Assembly (NCBI RefSeq): GCF_009908265.2
Contig: NZ_JAAATX020000003.1
Coordinates: 62,001 to 126,000, forward strand
DNA: 64,000 nt
From: Paragemmobacter amnigenus
Lineage (GTDB): Bacteria > Pseudomonadota > Alphaproteobacteria > Rhodobacterales > Rhodobacteraceae
Direction of reading: 5' to 3'
Below are positions 1-8,237 of the stretch, in pieces. Both the position numbers and the translations under genes were made by a program. Position 1 is the stretch's first letter; every line of letters starts with the position of its first letter. A model generated the notes under the pieces. The model was given only the letters and a program-made list of their open reading frames with translations, did not search any database and was not told the DNA's origin.

Positions 1-1332
1 GCGTTTGGCCACCTCGGCCAGCGTCGGATAGGGCAGCACCATCCCCGCCAGCGCCGAAACCTTCATCCGCGCCGACACCGCCAGCGCCAGCGGCGCGATC
101 ACCTCGCCTGCCCGCGGCCCCGCGACCGTGGCCCCCACGACCCGCCCCCGCACCACCATCAGCTTGGCGAAACCCTCCGCCTCGCCCATGGCCTGCGCGC
201 GGTCGTTATGATCGAACCCCGCCCGCGCCACCACCAGCCGCGCCCCCCATGTCGCCCGCGCCTCCGCCTCGGTCGGCCCCACCTGCGCCAGCTCCGGTGC
301 GGTATAGGTCACGCGCGGGATATGGTCGTCCCGCAACCGCGCCGGCAGGCCCAGCACCGCCTGCCGGATCACGATCCCCGCATGATAGGCCGCCACATGG
401 GTGAATTGCGCCCCGCCCGCGGCATCGCCGATGGCATAGACCCGCCGGTTGCTCACCGACCGCAGCCCGCGCCCCACCGTCACGCCCCGCCGGTCAAAGG
501 CCACGCCGCCCGCCGCCAGATCCAGCCGTTCCAGCGCGGGCAACCGCCCCACCGCGACCAGCAGATGCGACCCCGTCACCACCTGCCCGTCGGCCAGCAC
601 GATCTCCACCCCGCCGCCCGCGGGCACCCGCAGCCTGACCGCCGCCGCCCCCTCGCGGATATCCACCCCCTCGGCCCGCAGCCGCGCCAGCACCACCGCC
701 GCCGCCTCGGCATCCTCGCGCCCCAACGCCCGCGCCGCCTCCACCACCGTCACCGCACAGCCCAGCCGCCGGTGCGCCTGCGCCATCTCCATCCCGATCG
801 GCCCGCCCCCCAGAATCACCAGATGCTCCGGCCGCTCGCGCAGCGCGAACACCGTCTCGTTGGTCAGATAGGGCACAGCCGCCAGCCCCGGCACATCGGG
901 GACCATCGCATGGGATCCCGTGGCGATGACAAAGCGCCGCGCGCGGATGCGCTCGCCCGCCACCTCCACCTCGTGCGGGCTGACGAAACGCGCCCAACCA
1001 CGGATCACGCGCACGCCCAGCCCCTCGAACCGCGCCTGACTGTCCACCGGCGCGATGGTGGCGATCACCCCCGCCACATGATCCTTCACCGCCCCGAAAT
1101 CCACCGCAGGCTCCACCGCGCCGATCCCGAACCGCCCCGCACCCCGCATCGCCGCCGCCGCCTCCGCCGCCGCGATCAGAGCCTTGGACGGAACGCAGCC
1201 CGTGTTCAGGCAGTCGCCCCCCATCTCGGCCCCCTCGACCAGCACGACCTGCGCGCCCATCTGCACGGCCCCCGCCGCCAGCGACAACCCGCCCGACCCC
1301 GCCCCGATCACACAGATATCCGTTCCCGCCAT
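1..1332 (-). CDS. FAD-dependent pyridine nucleotide-disulfide oxidoreductase, mercuric-reductase/dihydrolipoamide-dehydrogenase-like (3' end off window)
   Basis: A 444-codon open frame starts at the ATG at 1332 and runs off the left edge. The N-terminus carries a Rossmann FAD motif (VIGAGSGG, residues 8-15) and the redox-active disulfide GGDCLNTGCVPSK with Cys41 and Cys46. A second dinucleotide-binding motif (ILGGGPIGMEMA) and the FAD-contacting YAIGDAAGG follow. This is class I flavoprotein disulfide reductase architecture, so it should move electrons from NAD(P)H through FAD to the disulfide. No N-terminal heavy-metal domain is present and no mer genes are visible, so mercury reduction is not supported; many such proteins pair with a TVP38-like membrane protein, as here. 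The start overlaps the stop of the upstream membrane gene (TGATG), implying translational coupling. The C-terminal active-site region is outside the window. Confidence 0.9.
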   Translation of the reverse strand, partial: MAGTDICVIGAGSGGLSLAAGAVQMGAQVVLVEGAEMGGDCLNTGCVPSKALIAAAEAAAAMRGAGRFGIGAVEPAVDFGAVKDHVAGVIATIAPVDSQARFEGLGVRVIRGWARFVSPHEVEVAGERIRARRFVIATGSHAMVPDVPGLAAVPYLTNETVFALRERPEHLVILGGGPIGMEMAQAHRRLGCAVTVVEAARALGREDAEAAAVVLARLRAEGVDIREGAAAVRLRVPAGGGVEIVLADGQVVTGSHLLVAVGRLPALERLDLAAGGVAFDRRGVTVGRGLRSVSNRRVYAIGDAAGGAQFTHVAAYHAGIVIRQAVLGLPARLRDDHIPRVTYTAPELAQVGPTEAEARATWGARLVVARAGFDHNDRAQAMGEAEGFAKLMVVRGRVVGATVAGPRAGEVIAPLALAVSARMKVSALAGMVLPYPTLAEVAKR

Positions 1333-2063
1333 CACAGCCCCCCGCGCCGCAGCGCCCGCACCACGATGGGCATCACGCCCAGCGCCACCAGCCCCACGAT
1401 GGGCCCCGCCACCCAGGGCTCCAGAAACACCGACAGGTCCGGCCTGCCCCCCGTCTCGAACACCTCGCCCAGCCCCGACCCGACCGATGTCAGCACCAGC
1501 GCGCCCGGCACGATCCCCACCGCCGTCGTCACCGCGAATTTCACCAGCGAGATGTTCAGCAGCGCCGGAATCAGGTTCGCCATGAAGAACGGCACGACGG
1601 GCGTCACCCGCATCAGGAACAGCACCTCCCACTCGTTGCGCGCCAGCGCCTCGCGCAGCCGCGCCACCTTTCCCCCCTCGGCCTCGATGCGCGCCGCCAG
1701 CCGCGCCCCGAACCCAGCCTTCACCGCCAGAAACAGCAGCACCGCCCCCACCGTCGCCCCCGCCAGATTGAACAGGACCCCGGGAAACAGCCCGAACAGG
1801 AACCCGCCCGTCAGCGTGGCCACGGTGGCACCGGGCAGCGAGAAGGCCACGATCCCCGTATAGGCCGCCACAAAGACCACCACGGCCAGCGCATAATGCG
1901 CGTCCCGATAGGCCAGCAGGGTCTCGCGATGCGCGGCCAGCGCGTCAAAGCCCAGCTCGTCGCGCAGCAGCACCGCGCCCGCCACGGCGACGGCCAGCAG
2001 CACCAGCGCGGGAATCATCCGCCAGCGGGCATTTCTTTCGGGGTGGGGGGCGGGTTGCGTCAT
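1332..2063 (-). CDS. TVP38/TMEM64 (DedA-superfamily) inner-membrane protein
   Basis: The 243-residue product has a short charged N-terminus and several hydrophobic segments. The SNARE-associated/VTT core is recognisable: a GFLFGLFPGVLFNLAGA-type reentrant region near residues 90-115 and RVTPVVPFFMANLIPAL near residues 155-170. VTT-domain proteins are membrane proteins proposed to act in lipid scrambling or transport; the substrate here cannot be read from sequence. It is the first gene of a two-gene unit with the downstream flavoprotein, sharing a TGATG overlap, a pairing common in bacteria. The ATG at 2063 is followed by a polar leader and then the first membrane segment. Confidence 0.85.
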   Translation of the reverse strand: MTQPAPHPERNARWRMIPALVLLAVAVAGAVLLRDELGFDALAAHRETLLAYRDAHYALAVVVFVAAYTGIVAFSLPGATVATLTGGFLFGLFPGVLFNLAGATVGAVLLFLAVKAGFGARLAARIEAEGGKVARLREALARNEWEVLFLMRVTPVVPFFMANLIPALLNISLVKFAVTTAVGIVPGALVLTSVGSGLGEVFETGGRPDLSVFLEPWVAGPIVGLVALGVMPIVVRALRRGGL

Positions 2064-2193
2064 GCGCCGACCATGGGCCGATTCACCCCCGCGCCACCAG
2101 ACGTTTCACGCCGCATTGATCGCCCGCAGCCCTTCTGCAACAATTCCACACCCTGCCCGCGCGTTTTGTTGCAGAATTTCCGCCTTGCCTGCG

Positions 2194-2221
2194 TTGACTT
2201 GATCCGCGCCCCCCCTTAAAG
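2194..2221 (+). promoter_or_regulatory. Candidate sigma-70 promoter for rpmH-rnpA-yidD
   Basis: TTGACT at 2194-2199 and TTAAAG at 2216-2221 are separated by 16 bp, about 72 nt upstream of the rpmH ATG. The rest of the 2064-2292 spacer shows no gene. Assignment is by pattern only. Confidence 0.5.
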
Positions 2222-2292
2222 GACGGGCTTCGAATAGAAGCGGCGCTCGAATCCATCATTCGCGCTGCCCTTGAGTGATACGGAGAGCCGCG

Positions 2293-2427
2293 ATGAAGCG
2301 CACTTACCAACCGTCGAACCTGGTCCGCAAGCGCCGCCACGGGTTCCGCGCCCGCATGGCGACCAAAGGTGGCCGTCTCGTTCTGGCCGCGCGCCGCGCC
2401 AAGGGCCGCAAGCGCCTGTCCGCATAA
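2293..2427 (+). CDS. rpmH: 50S ribosomal protein L34
   Basis: The 44-residue protein begins [18 protein letters not shown] and ends with an Arg/Lys-rich tail (GRKRLSA), the full and typical form of L34. It binds 23S rRNA in the large subunit. A CGGAGAG Shine-Dalgarno sequence lies just upstream. It is the first gene of the rpmH-rnpA-yidD unit. Confidence 0.97.
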   Translation: MKRTYQPSNLVRKRRHGFRARMATKGGRLVLAARRAKGRKRLSA

Positions 2428-2465
2428 TCCCTTCCGGTCCTTCGGGGCCGATCACGGGTGACGCG

Positions 2466-2888
2466 ATGACACCGCCGATGGACACGGGCACAGGCGATCC
2501 CGCCGAAGCGCCCGCCGCTCCGTCGGCGGTTTCGCTTTGCCCGAAACTCCTCACCTTGAAGAAACGCGCCGACTACCTGCGCGCAGCCTCGGCGCGGCGT
2601 CAGGGCACAGGCGGCTTCCTGCTTCAGGCCCGCGCCCGCGATGACGGCAGCGCGGCGGTCCGCGTCGGCTTCACCGCCTCCAAGAAGATCGGCAACGCCG
2701 TGCTGCGCAACCGCGCCAAGCGCCGCCTGCGCGCGCTGGTGCGCGAAATCCTCCCCCCCCTCGCCCGCGCGGGCTGGGACTATGTCCTCGTCGCAAGACC
2801 CGAGGCGACGGTCACCCGCGACTTCGCCACCCTGCGCGACGACCTGCGCGCCGCGCTCGCCTCCGTCCATCAGGCCCGCGCGAAATGA
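2466..2888 (+). CDS. rnpA: Ribonuclease P protein component
   Basis: RnpA is the basic protein cofactor of RNase P, which removes the 5' leader of pre-tRNAs. The product contains the family core LKKRADYLRA and the RNR-type motif KIGNAVLRNRAKRRLRAL, followed by a WDYVLVARPEA strand. The ATG at 2466 gives 140 residues with an acidic/proline-rich leader of about 28 residues ahead of the conserved core; the ATG at 2478 is an alternative. The reading frame stays open further upstream into rpmH, but that extension would overlap rpmH and is not credible. The stop overlaps the yidD start (ATGA). Confidence 0.95.
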   Translation: MTPPMDTGTGDPAEAPAAPSAVSLCPKLLTLKKRADYLRAASARRQGTGGFLLQARARDDGSAAVRVGFTASKKIGNAVLRNRAKRRLRALVREILPPLARAGWDYVLVARPEATVTRDFATLRDDLRAALASVHQARAK

Positions 2889-3127
2889 CCCCCCTCGCGC
2901 GCCTCCTCTCGCTTCCGGTGCGCGCCTACCGCCTGATCCTGTCGCCCTGGGTCGGCCATGGCTGCCGCTTCCAGCCCACCTGCTCGGCCTACGCGCTCGA
3001 GGCGCTGGAACGCCACGGCGGCATAAAGGGCGGCTACCTGACGATCCACCGCCTCTGCCGCTGCCATCCATGGGGCGGCCATGGCTATGATCCCGTCCCG
3101 GGCTCCGATCCCGACCATGGGAAATAA
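2885..3127 (+). CDS. yidD: Membrane protein insertion efficiency factor YidD
   Basis: The 80-residue protein has the DUF37/YidD signature: a hydrophobic/amphipathic start (RLILSPWVGHGCRFQPTCSAYALEAL), conserved cysteines in C-R-F-x-P-T-C-S, and a C-terminal CRCHPWGGHGYDPVP. YidD associates with the inner membrane and assists YidC/Sec insertion. It overlaps rnpA by four bases. Its stop codon lies inside the first palindrome of the repeat cluster that follows. Confidence 0.95.
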   Translation: MTPLARLLSLPVRAYRLILSPWVGHGCRFQPTCSAYALEALERHGGIKGGYLTIHRLCRCHPWGGHGYDPVPGSDPDHGK

Positions 3128-3234
3128 GGATATTCTGCGAATATCCTTACCCGCGGATTTTCTGCGAAAATCCTCCACACCCCGAATTTTCGCCAGAAAA
3201 TTCGCACCGAAGATTTTTCGCCAGAAAAATCTTC
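3125..3234. repeat. Cluster A of four AT-rich palindromes at a convergent gene junction
   Basis: Four hairpin-capable palindromes nearly fill the spacer between yidD and the convergent DUF3833 gene: 3125-3149 (10-bp arms, CTGCG loop), 3155-3173 (7-bp arms, CTGCG loop), 3183-3204 (9-bp arms, GCCA loop) and 3209-3234 (11-bp arms, GCCA loop). All share a core like TTTTCGCCAGAAAA or TTTTCTGCGAAAA and contrast with the GC-rich surroundings. The same arrangement recurs at 8117-8233. They could be bidirectional transcription terminators or a repetitive extragenic family. Confidence 0.9.
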
Positions 3235-3238
3235 CCCC

Positions 3239-3775
3239 TCACCGCTTCTCGAAGAAGATCGACACATCCCCCACATCGACCCCGTAGCGCTTCATATAGG
3301 CGCGGTTGAACAGCCGGTCCTCCGTCAGCAGCCACATCCAGTCATCGAACGTCACCCGCACCGTCTCCACGCTCCCGTCCGCCGCCGGCACCGGCAGGTC
3401 GATCGTATAGCGCCAGTTGAACCGGTCCCCCTGCTCCACCCCCGTCGCCACCCCGATCACGCCGGGCGCCGTGCCCTCCCACGTCTCCGCACCGGTCTTC
3501 TTCAAGGTCCAGACCCGCTGCTCGGTCGATCCGTCCTCATAGGTGAAATCCTCCACCAGCCGCAGCCGCTCGCCATCCCAGTCGCCCGCGATCTCTGCCA
3601 CGAACTGCCGCCGGACAGTGCCGAAGATGTCCTGGAACTGCCCATGCGCCACCAGCCGCCCGTCGAAGAACGCCTCCAGCTCCAGCTCCCGCGTCGACAG
3701 GCTCGCATCCTGAAGCGACGGCTTGCCCGCACAGGCGGCCAGAAACGGGATCAGCGCAAGGGCGGCAAGACGCAT
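3239..3775 (-). CDS. DUF3833 family lipoprotein
   Basis: The 178-residue product starts with a lipoprotein signal ([17 protein letters not shown], lipid-acceptor Cys15), so it is expected to be a lipid-anchored envelope protein. The mature part matches the DUF3833 pattern: an [20 protein letters not shown] segment, then [19 protein letters not shown] and a C-terminal [34 protein letters not shown]. The family has no established biochemical role. The ATG at 3775 is preferred because it starts the signal peptide; the open frame upstream is antisense to ttcA. It is convergent with yidD and divergent from ttcA. Confidence 0.88.
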   Translation of the reverse strand: MRLAALALIPFLAACAGKPSLQDASLSTRELELEAFFDGRLVAHGQFQDIFGTVRRQFVAEIAGDWDGERLRLVEDFTYEDGSTEQRVWTLKKTGAETWEGTAPGVIGVATGVEQGDRFNWRYTIDLPVPAADGSVETVRVTFDDWMWLLTEDRLFNRAYMKRYGVDVGDVSIFFEKR

Positions 3776-3892
3776 GGGTTCACTCCTGATGTTTCCCCTT
3801 CTACGCAGGCCGCGCCCGCGCGGATTGCCCAAACCGCGCCCTTCTGGCATAGGACGCATCACTTTCCCGCCATTCCGCCAGAGGCCCGCCCG

Positions 3893-4762
3893 ATGCTGGA
3901 CGATCTCGACGACATCCACCCGCTCTTCCACGGCGCGCCCACGACGACCGAATTCAAGAAGCTTCGCAAACGCATCGTCCGCGAAACGCGCGAGGCGATC
4001 GAAACCTACGGCATGGTCAACCGCGGCGACCGCTGGCTCGTCTGCCTGTCGGGTGGCAAGGACAGCTACACCCTGCTGGCGGTCCTGCACGAACTCAAAT
4101 GGCGCGGCCTCCTGCCCGTGGACCTTCTGGCCTGCAACCTCGATCAGGGCCAGCCGGGCTTTCCCGCCACCGTCCTTCCCGAATTCCTCACGAAGATGGG
4201 CGTCCCTCACCGCATCGAATATCAGGACACCTATTCCATCGTGGTCGACAAGGTCCCGCAGGGCCGCACCTACTGCGCCCTCTGCTCGCGCCTGCGCCGC
4301 GGCAACCTCTACCGCATCGCGCGCGAAGAGGGCTGTTCCGCCGTCGTCCTCGGCCACCACCGCGACGACATCCTGGAAACCTTCTTCATGAACCTCTTCC
4401 ACGGCGGCCGCCTTGCCACCATGCCGCCCAAACTGGTGAACGAGGATGGCGACCTCATGGTCCTGCGCCCCCTCGCCTTCGTGGCCGAACAGGATTGCGA
4501 GAAATTCGCCCGCGCCATGAACTACCCCATCATCCCCTGCGACCTCTGCGGGTCCCAAGAGGGGCTGCAACGCATGCAGGTCAAGAAACTCCTCGACGAC
4601 TGGGAATCCCGCACCCCCGGCCGCCGCAACGTCATGTTCCGCGCGCTGCAGAACGTGCGCCCCTCGCACCTTGCCGACCCCGCGATCTTCGACTTCCTGT
4701 CGCTCGCCCCCGGCATGGCCCAGCCGCAACAGGATGACGGCCTCCCGCCTGCCCTGCGCTGA
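3893..4762 (+). CDS. ttcA: tRNA 2-thiocytidine(32) synthetase TtcA
   Basis: TtcA is an ATP-dependent [4Fe-4S] enzyme that thiolates cytidine 32 in several tRNAs. The 289-residue protein has the PP-loop SGGKDS at residues 53-58 and two CxxC pairs, Cys128/Cys131 (TYCALC) and Cys216/Cys219 (PCDLC), which hold the cluster. The motif [16 protein letters not shown] is also characteristic. The ATG at 3893 ([12 protein letters not shown]) gives the family length; upstream in-frame sequence overlaps the divergent lipoprotein gene. Confidence 0.95.
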   Translation: MLDDLDDIHPLFHGAPTTTEFKKLRKRIVRETREAIETYGMVNRGDRWLVCLSGGKDSYTLLAVLHELKWRGLLPVDLLACNLDQGQPGFPATVLPEFLTKMGVPHRIEYQDTYSIVVDKVPQGRTYCALCSRLRRGNLYRIAREEGCSAVVLGHHRDDILETFFMNLFHGGRLATMPPKLVNEDGDLMVLRPLAFVAEQDCEKFARAMNYPIIPCDLCGSQEGLQRMQVKKLLDDWESRTPGRRNVMFRALQNVRPSHLADPAIFDFLSLAPGMAQPQQDDGLPPALR

Positions 4763-4819
4763 CCCGCCCGCGCCCCGATCACAAACACCCGACAGACCTT
4801 GCCCGACAGGCGAAACCGC

Positions 4820-4848
4820 TTGACCTTTCGCCCCCCCTTCTGTTGAAG
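4820..4848 (+). promoter_or_regulatory. Possible promoter ahead of yidC
   Basis: TTGACC (4820-4825) and TTGAAG (4843-4848) are 17 bp apart in the 128-bp ttcA-yidC spacer. The -35 is good and the -10 is weak, so this is tentative. Confidence 0.35.
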
Positions 4849-4890
4849 CACCCCTGACCCATTTCCCACCAAAGGCGGCAGTTTCGTCCT

Positions 4891-6717
4891 ATGGAAGACC
4901 AGAACAAGAACCTCCTGCTCGCAACCCTGCTGAGCTTCCTCGTGATCCTCGTGTGGTTCGTCCTCTTCCCGCCGGAAGACGTGCCGGTGGACCCCAACGC
5001 CCCCGCCGCCGTGACCCAGACGGAACAGGCCCCCGCCGCCCCCGCGGCCGCGGCAGACGGCGCCGCCACCACCGCCGAAGCCGAACCCCTGCCCGAAGCG
5101 CCGCGCCTGACCGTAGACACGCCCGCGCTGACCGGCTCCATCTCGCTGCTGGGCGGGCGCATCGACGACCTGTCGCTGAAATCCTACCGCGAAACGCTGG
5201 ACCCCGCCTCGCCGATGGTCCGCCTGCTCTCGCCCGTCGGCGAGGCGCACCCCTATTACGCCGTCTTCGGCTGGGGCCCGGGCACCGGCCTCACCGCCGA
5301 TGACGTCCCCGGCGCGCGCACCGAATGGCGCGTGACGGGCGGCGGCACGCTGGCCCCCGACGCGCCTGTGACCCTGCAATGGCAGAATACCAAGGGCATG
5401 ACCTTCACGCGCGAAATCAGCGTGGACGACAAGTTCATGTTCACCGTCAAGGACACCGTCCAGAACGCGGGAAGCGCGGCCGTCTCGCTCTTCCCCTACG
5501 GCATCGTGGCCCGCCACGGCCAGCCTGCGGGCCTGCAAAACTTCTTCGTCCTGCACGAGGGCATGGTCAGCCGCACCGATGGCACCCTGACCGAACAGAA
5601 CTACGACGACCTGATGGAACTGCCCGTCATCGAACGCGAAGCCGCGCAGGCCGAGGTGGTGGATGCCACCACCGACGGCTGGATCGGCTTTACCGACAAA
5701 TACTGGATGACGACGCTGATCCCCGAACAGGGCATCCCCTTCACCGCCGTCACCAAATACGTCCCCTCCGCCGACATCTACCAGACCGAGACGCGCAAGC
5801 CCGTGGCCGAACTCGCCGCAGGCGGCAGCGTGACCTCGACCGTGCGCCTGTTCGCGGGGGCCAAGGAATGGGCCACCATCCGCGCCTACGAGAAAGACCT
5901 CGGCATCGCGGGCTTCATCGATTCCATCGACTGGGGCTGGTTCTTCTTCCTGACGAAGCCGATCTTCGCCGTCCTGCACTGGCTGAATGCCGCCATCGGA
6001 AACATGGGCCTTGCGATCATCGCCCTGACCTTCGTCCTGAAACTCCTCGTCCTGCCGCTGGCCTACAAATCCTATGTCAGCATGGCCAAGATGAAGGAAC
6101 TGCAACCCGAGCTCGAGGCGCTGAAAGAGCGCGCGGGCGAGGACAAGCAGAAGATGCAGCGCGAGATGATGCAGCTTTACAAGGACAAGAAGGTCAACCC
6201 CGCGGCGGGCTGCCTTCCGATCCTGATCCAGATCCCGATCTTCTTCGCGCTCTACAAGGTGATCTTCGTCACCATCGAACTGCGCCACGCCCCCTTCTTC
6301 GGCTGGCTCAAGGATCTGTCGGCCCCCGACCCGTCCTCGATCTTCAACCTCTTCGGCCTGCTGCCGTGGGATGCCCCCGTTCAGGGCAGCGTCATGGCGC
6401 TGGTCTTCATCGGCATCCTGCCCATCCTTCTGGGCATCACGATGTGGCTGCAACAGAAGCTGAACCCGCAGCCCACCGATCCGGTGCAACAGCAGGTCTT
6501 CGCATGGATGCCGTGGATCTTCATGTTCATGCTGGGCGGCTTCGCCTCGGGTCTCGTGGTCTACTGGATCACGAACAACATCATCACCTTCTCCCAGCAA
6601 TACCTCATCATGCGCAGCCACGGGCACAAGCCCGACGTCTTCGGCAACATCAAGTCGGGCTTCAAGAAAAAGGAACCGGTGCCGGTTGCCGACAAGTCGA
6701 AGAAGGCGCGCAAATGA
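4891..6717 (+). CDS. yidC: Membrane protein insertase YidC/Oxa1
   Basis: The 608-residue protein has the Gram-negative YidC layout. An N-terminal membrane anchor (LLLATLLSFLVILVWFVLF, about residues 8-26) is followed by an Ala/Pro-rich linker and a large periplasmic beta domain. The C-terminal Oxa1 core then has several membrane segments (GWFFFLTKPIFAVLHW near 350; PILIQIPIFFALYKVIF near 445; WMPWIFMFMLGGFASGLVVYW near 540) and a basic KKARK tail. It inserts membrane proteins alone or with SecYEG, consistent with yidD nearby. Its stop overlaps the start of the MOSC gene (ATGA). Confidence 0.97.
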   Translation: MEDQNKNLLLATLLSFLVILVWFVLFPPEDVPVDPNAPAAVTQTEQAPAAPAAAADGAATTAEAEPLPEAPRLTVDTPALTGSISLLGGRIDDLSLKSYRETLDPASPMVRLLSPVGEAHPYYAVFGWGPGTGLTADDVPGARTEWRVTGGGTLAPDAPVTLQWQNTKGMTFTREISVDDKFMFTVKDTVQNAGSAAVSLFPYGIVARHGQPAGLQNFFVLHEGMVSRTDGTLTEQNYDDLMELPVIEREAAQAEVVDATTDGWIGFTDKYWMTTLIPEQGIPFTAVTKYVPSADIYQTETRKPVAELAAGGSVTSTVRLFAGAKEWATIRAYEKDLGIAGFIDSIDWGWFFFLTKPIFAVLHWLNAAIGNMGLAIIALTFVLKLLVLPLAYKSYVSMAKMKELQPELEALKERAGEDKQKMQREMMQLYKDKKVNPAAGCLPILIQIPIFFALYKVIFVTIELRHAPFFGWLKDLSAPDPSSIFNLFGLLPWDAPVQGSVMALVFIGILPILLGITMWLQQKLNPQPTDPVQQQVFAWMPWIFMFMLGGFASGLVVYWITNNIITFSQQYLIMRSHGHKPDVFGNIKSGFKKKEPVPVADKSKKARK

Positions 6718-7463
6718 CGGGCGGGCGGCTGGATCACATCTGCCGCCACCCGATCAAGGGACACGGACGCGAAACCCTCGCGTCCGTTCGTCTTTCTGCA
6801 GGGGAATGCCTGCCGTGGGACCGCCACTGGGCCGTGGCCCATGACGCAGCCAGGCTGACCGAAGGCTGGAACCCTTGCGTCAACTTCGCCCGCGCGGCCA
6901 AGGCCCCCGCCCTCATGGCCATCGAAAGCACGCTGGACGAGGCGACCGCCACCGTCACCCTGCGCCACCCCGACCGCGGGCAGATCACCTTCCGCCCCGA
7001 CGACCCCGCCGACCTGCCCCGCTTCCTCGACTGGGTCACGCCGCTCAACCCCGCCAACCGCGCGCAGCCTGCCCGCATCGTCACCGCAGGGCGCGGCATG
7101 ACCGACAGCGACTTCGCGTCCGTCGCCATCCTGAACATGGCCTCGCTGGCGGACCTGTCGGCCCGCATGGGCCATGACCTCTCGATCCACCGCTGGCGCG
7201 GCAACCTCTGGCTTTCCGGCGCGCCCGCATGGGACGAATGGAACTGGATCGGCCGCCGCCTGCGCATCGGCGATGCCGTGCTGGAAATCCGCGAACGCAT
7301 CACCCGCTGCTCGGCCACCACGGTGGAACCCGCCACGGGGATCAGCAACGCCGACACCCTCCACGCGCTCGAAACCCACTTCGGCCATCAGGATTTCGGC
7401 CTTTACGCCACCGTCCTGACCCCCGGCACCATCGCCACGGGCGATGCATGGACCCTTGAATGA
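6714..7463 (+). CDS. MOSC domain-containing protein
   Basis: The 249-residue protein begins with a beta-barrel-like N-terminal part (LDHICRHPIKGHGRETLASVRLSAGECLPWDRHWAV). It then has the MOSC core HRWRGNLWLSGAPAWDEWNWIGRRLRIGDAVLEI and RCSATTVEPATG, whose cysteine is the conserved MOSC cysteine. MOSC proteins bind the molybdenum cofactor or carry sulfur in reductases such as mARC and YiiM; the substrate here is unknown. The gene overlaps yidC and engB by four bases each, indicating translational coupling. Confidence 0.85.
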   Translation: MTGGRLDHICRHPIKGHGRETLASVRLSAGECLPWDRHWAVAHDAARLTEGWNPCVNFARAAKAPALMAIESTLDEATATVTLRHPDRGQITFRPDDPADLPRFLDWVTPLNPANRAQPARIVTAGRGMTDSDFASVAILNMASLADLSARMGHDLSIHRWRGNLWLSGAPAWDEWNWIGRRLRIGDAVLEIRERITRCSATTVEPATGISNADTLHALETHFGHQDFGLYATVLTPGTIATGDAWTLE

Positions 7464-8113
7464 CCCAGCTCCAATTCACCCTCGCCCCCGACCCCACCGA
7501 CGAGGCGCGCGAAAAAGGCCGCCTGATGTTCGCGGGCCCCGTCACCTTCGTCAAAGGCGTGGTCGCCATGTCGGGCCTGCCCCCCGCCGACCGGCTGGAA
7601 GTCTGCTTCGCGGGCCGCTCCAACGTGGGGAAATCCTCGCTCATCAACGCGCTGACGGGCCGCAAGACCCTCGCCCGCGCCTCCAACACGCCCGGAAGAA
7701 CGCAGGAAATCAACTACTTCGCCTTGGGCGAGTCCCGCTACATGACCGACCTTCCCGGCTACGGCTATGCCGAGGCGCCGGTCGCCACCGTCCGCAAATG
7801 GCAGGAACTCCTGAAATCCTACCTCGCCGGCCGCCAGACCCTGCGCCGCGCCTTCGTCCTGATCGACTCGCGCCACGGCGTGAAGGCCGTGGATGAAGAG
7901 ATCCTGAAACTCCTCGACCGCTCCGCCGTCACCTTCCAATGCGTGCTGACCAAGCTCGACAAGATCAACCGCGCCGAACGCGACGCCGTGGTGGAACAGG
8001 TCAAGGGCGCGCTCGCCAAACACCCCGCCGCCTATCCCGAGATTGTGGTGACCTCCTCGGAAAAGGGCGACGGCATCGAAACCCTGCGCGCCATCATCGC
8101 CACACTCGAATAG
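7460..8113 (+). CDS. engB: Ribosome biogenesis GTPase YihA/YsxC/EngB
   Basis: This essential GTPase supports large-subunit assembly. The 217-residue protein shows G1 GRSNVGKSS (residues 52-60), a G2 threonine in ASNTPGRTQEINYF, G3 DLPGYG (97-102) and G4 TKLD (164-167), in the EngB-specific arrangement. It is the last gene of the yidC-MOSC-engB overlap chain and is convergent with the SDR gene. A palindrome cluster follows its stop. Confidence 0.96.
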   Translation: MTQLQFTLAPDPTDEAREKGRLMFAGPVTFVKGVVAMSGLPPADRLEVCFAGRSNVGKSSLINALTGRKTLARASNTPGRTQEINYFALGESRYMTDLPGYGYAEAPVATVRKWQELLKSYLAGRQTLRRAFVLIDSRHGVKAVDEEILKLLDRSAVTFQCVLTKLDKINRAERDAVVEQVKGALAKHPAAYPEIVVTSSEKGDGIETLRAIIATLE

Positions 8114-8116
8114 CCC

Positions 8117-8233
8117 CGATTTTTCTGCGAAAAATCGCCGCCTCCGATCCTTCTGGCGAAAGATCCCCCACCCGCGCGCGCCCGAATTTTCGCCAGAAAA
8201 TTCGCCTCAGGATTTTTCGTCAGAAAAATCCTG
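8117..8233. repeat. Cluster B of four AT-rich palindromes at a convergent gene junction
   Basis: The unit order matches cluster A. Palindromes lie at 8117-8137 (8-bp arms, CTGCG loop), 8146-8165 (imperfect, TGGC loop), 8183-8204 (9-bp arms, GCCA loop) and 8208-8233 (11-bp arms, GTCA loop). The 22-nt unit at 8183-8204 is identical to the one at 3183-3204. The cluster nearly fills the spacer between engB (plus) and the SDR gene (minus). Confidence 0.9.
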
Positions 8234-8237
8234 CGCC

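Noticed and set aside
1-1332. Mercury-resistance operon
   Set aside because: The flavoprotein has the CxxxxC motif of the whole disulfide-reductase family; no heavy-metal-associated N-domain or merR/T/P gene is nearby.
4522-6627. 701-codon minus-strand frame opposite yidC
   Set aside because: Antisense shadow of yidC with low-complexity composition.
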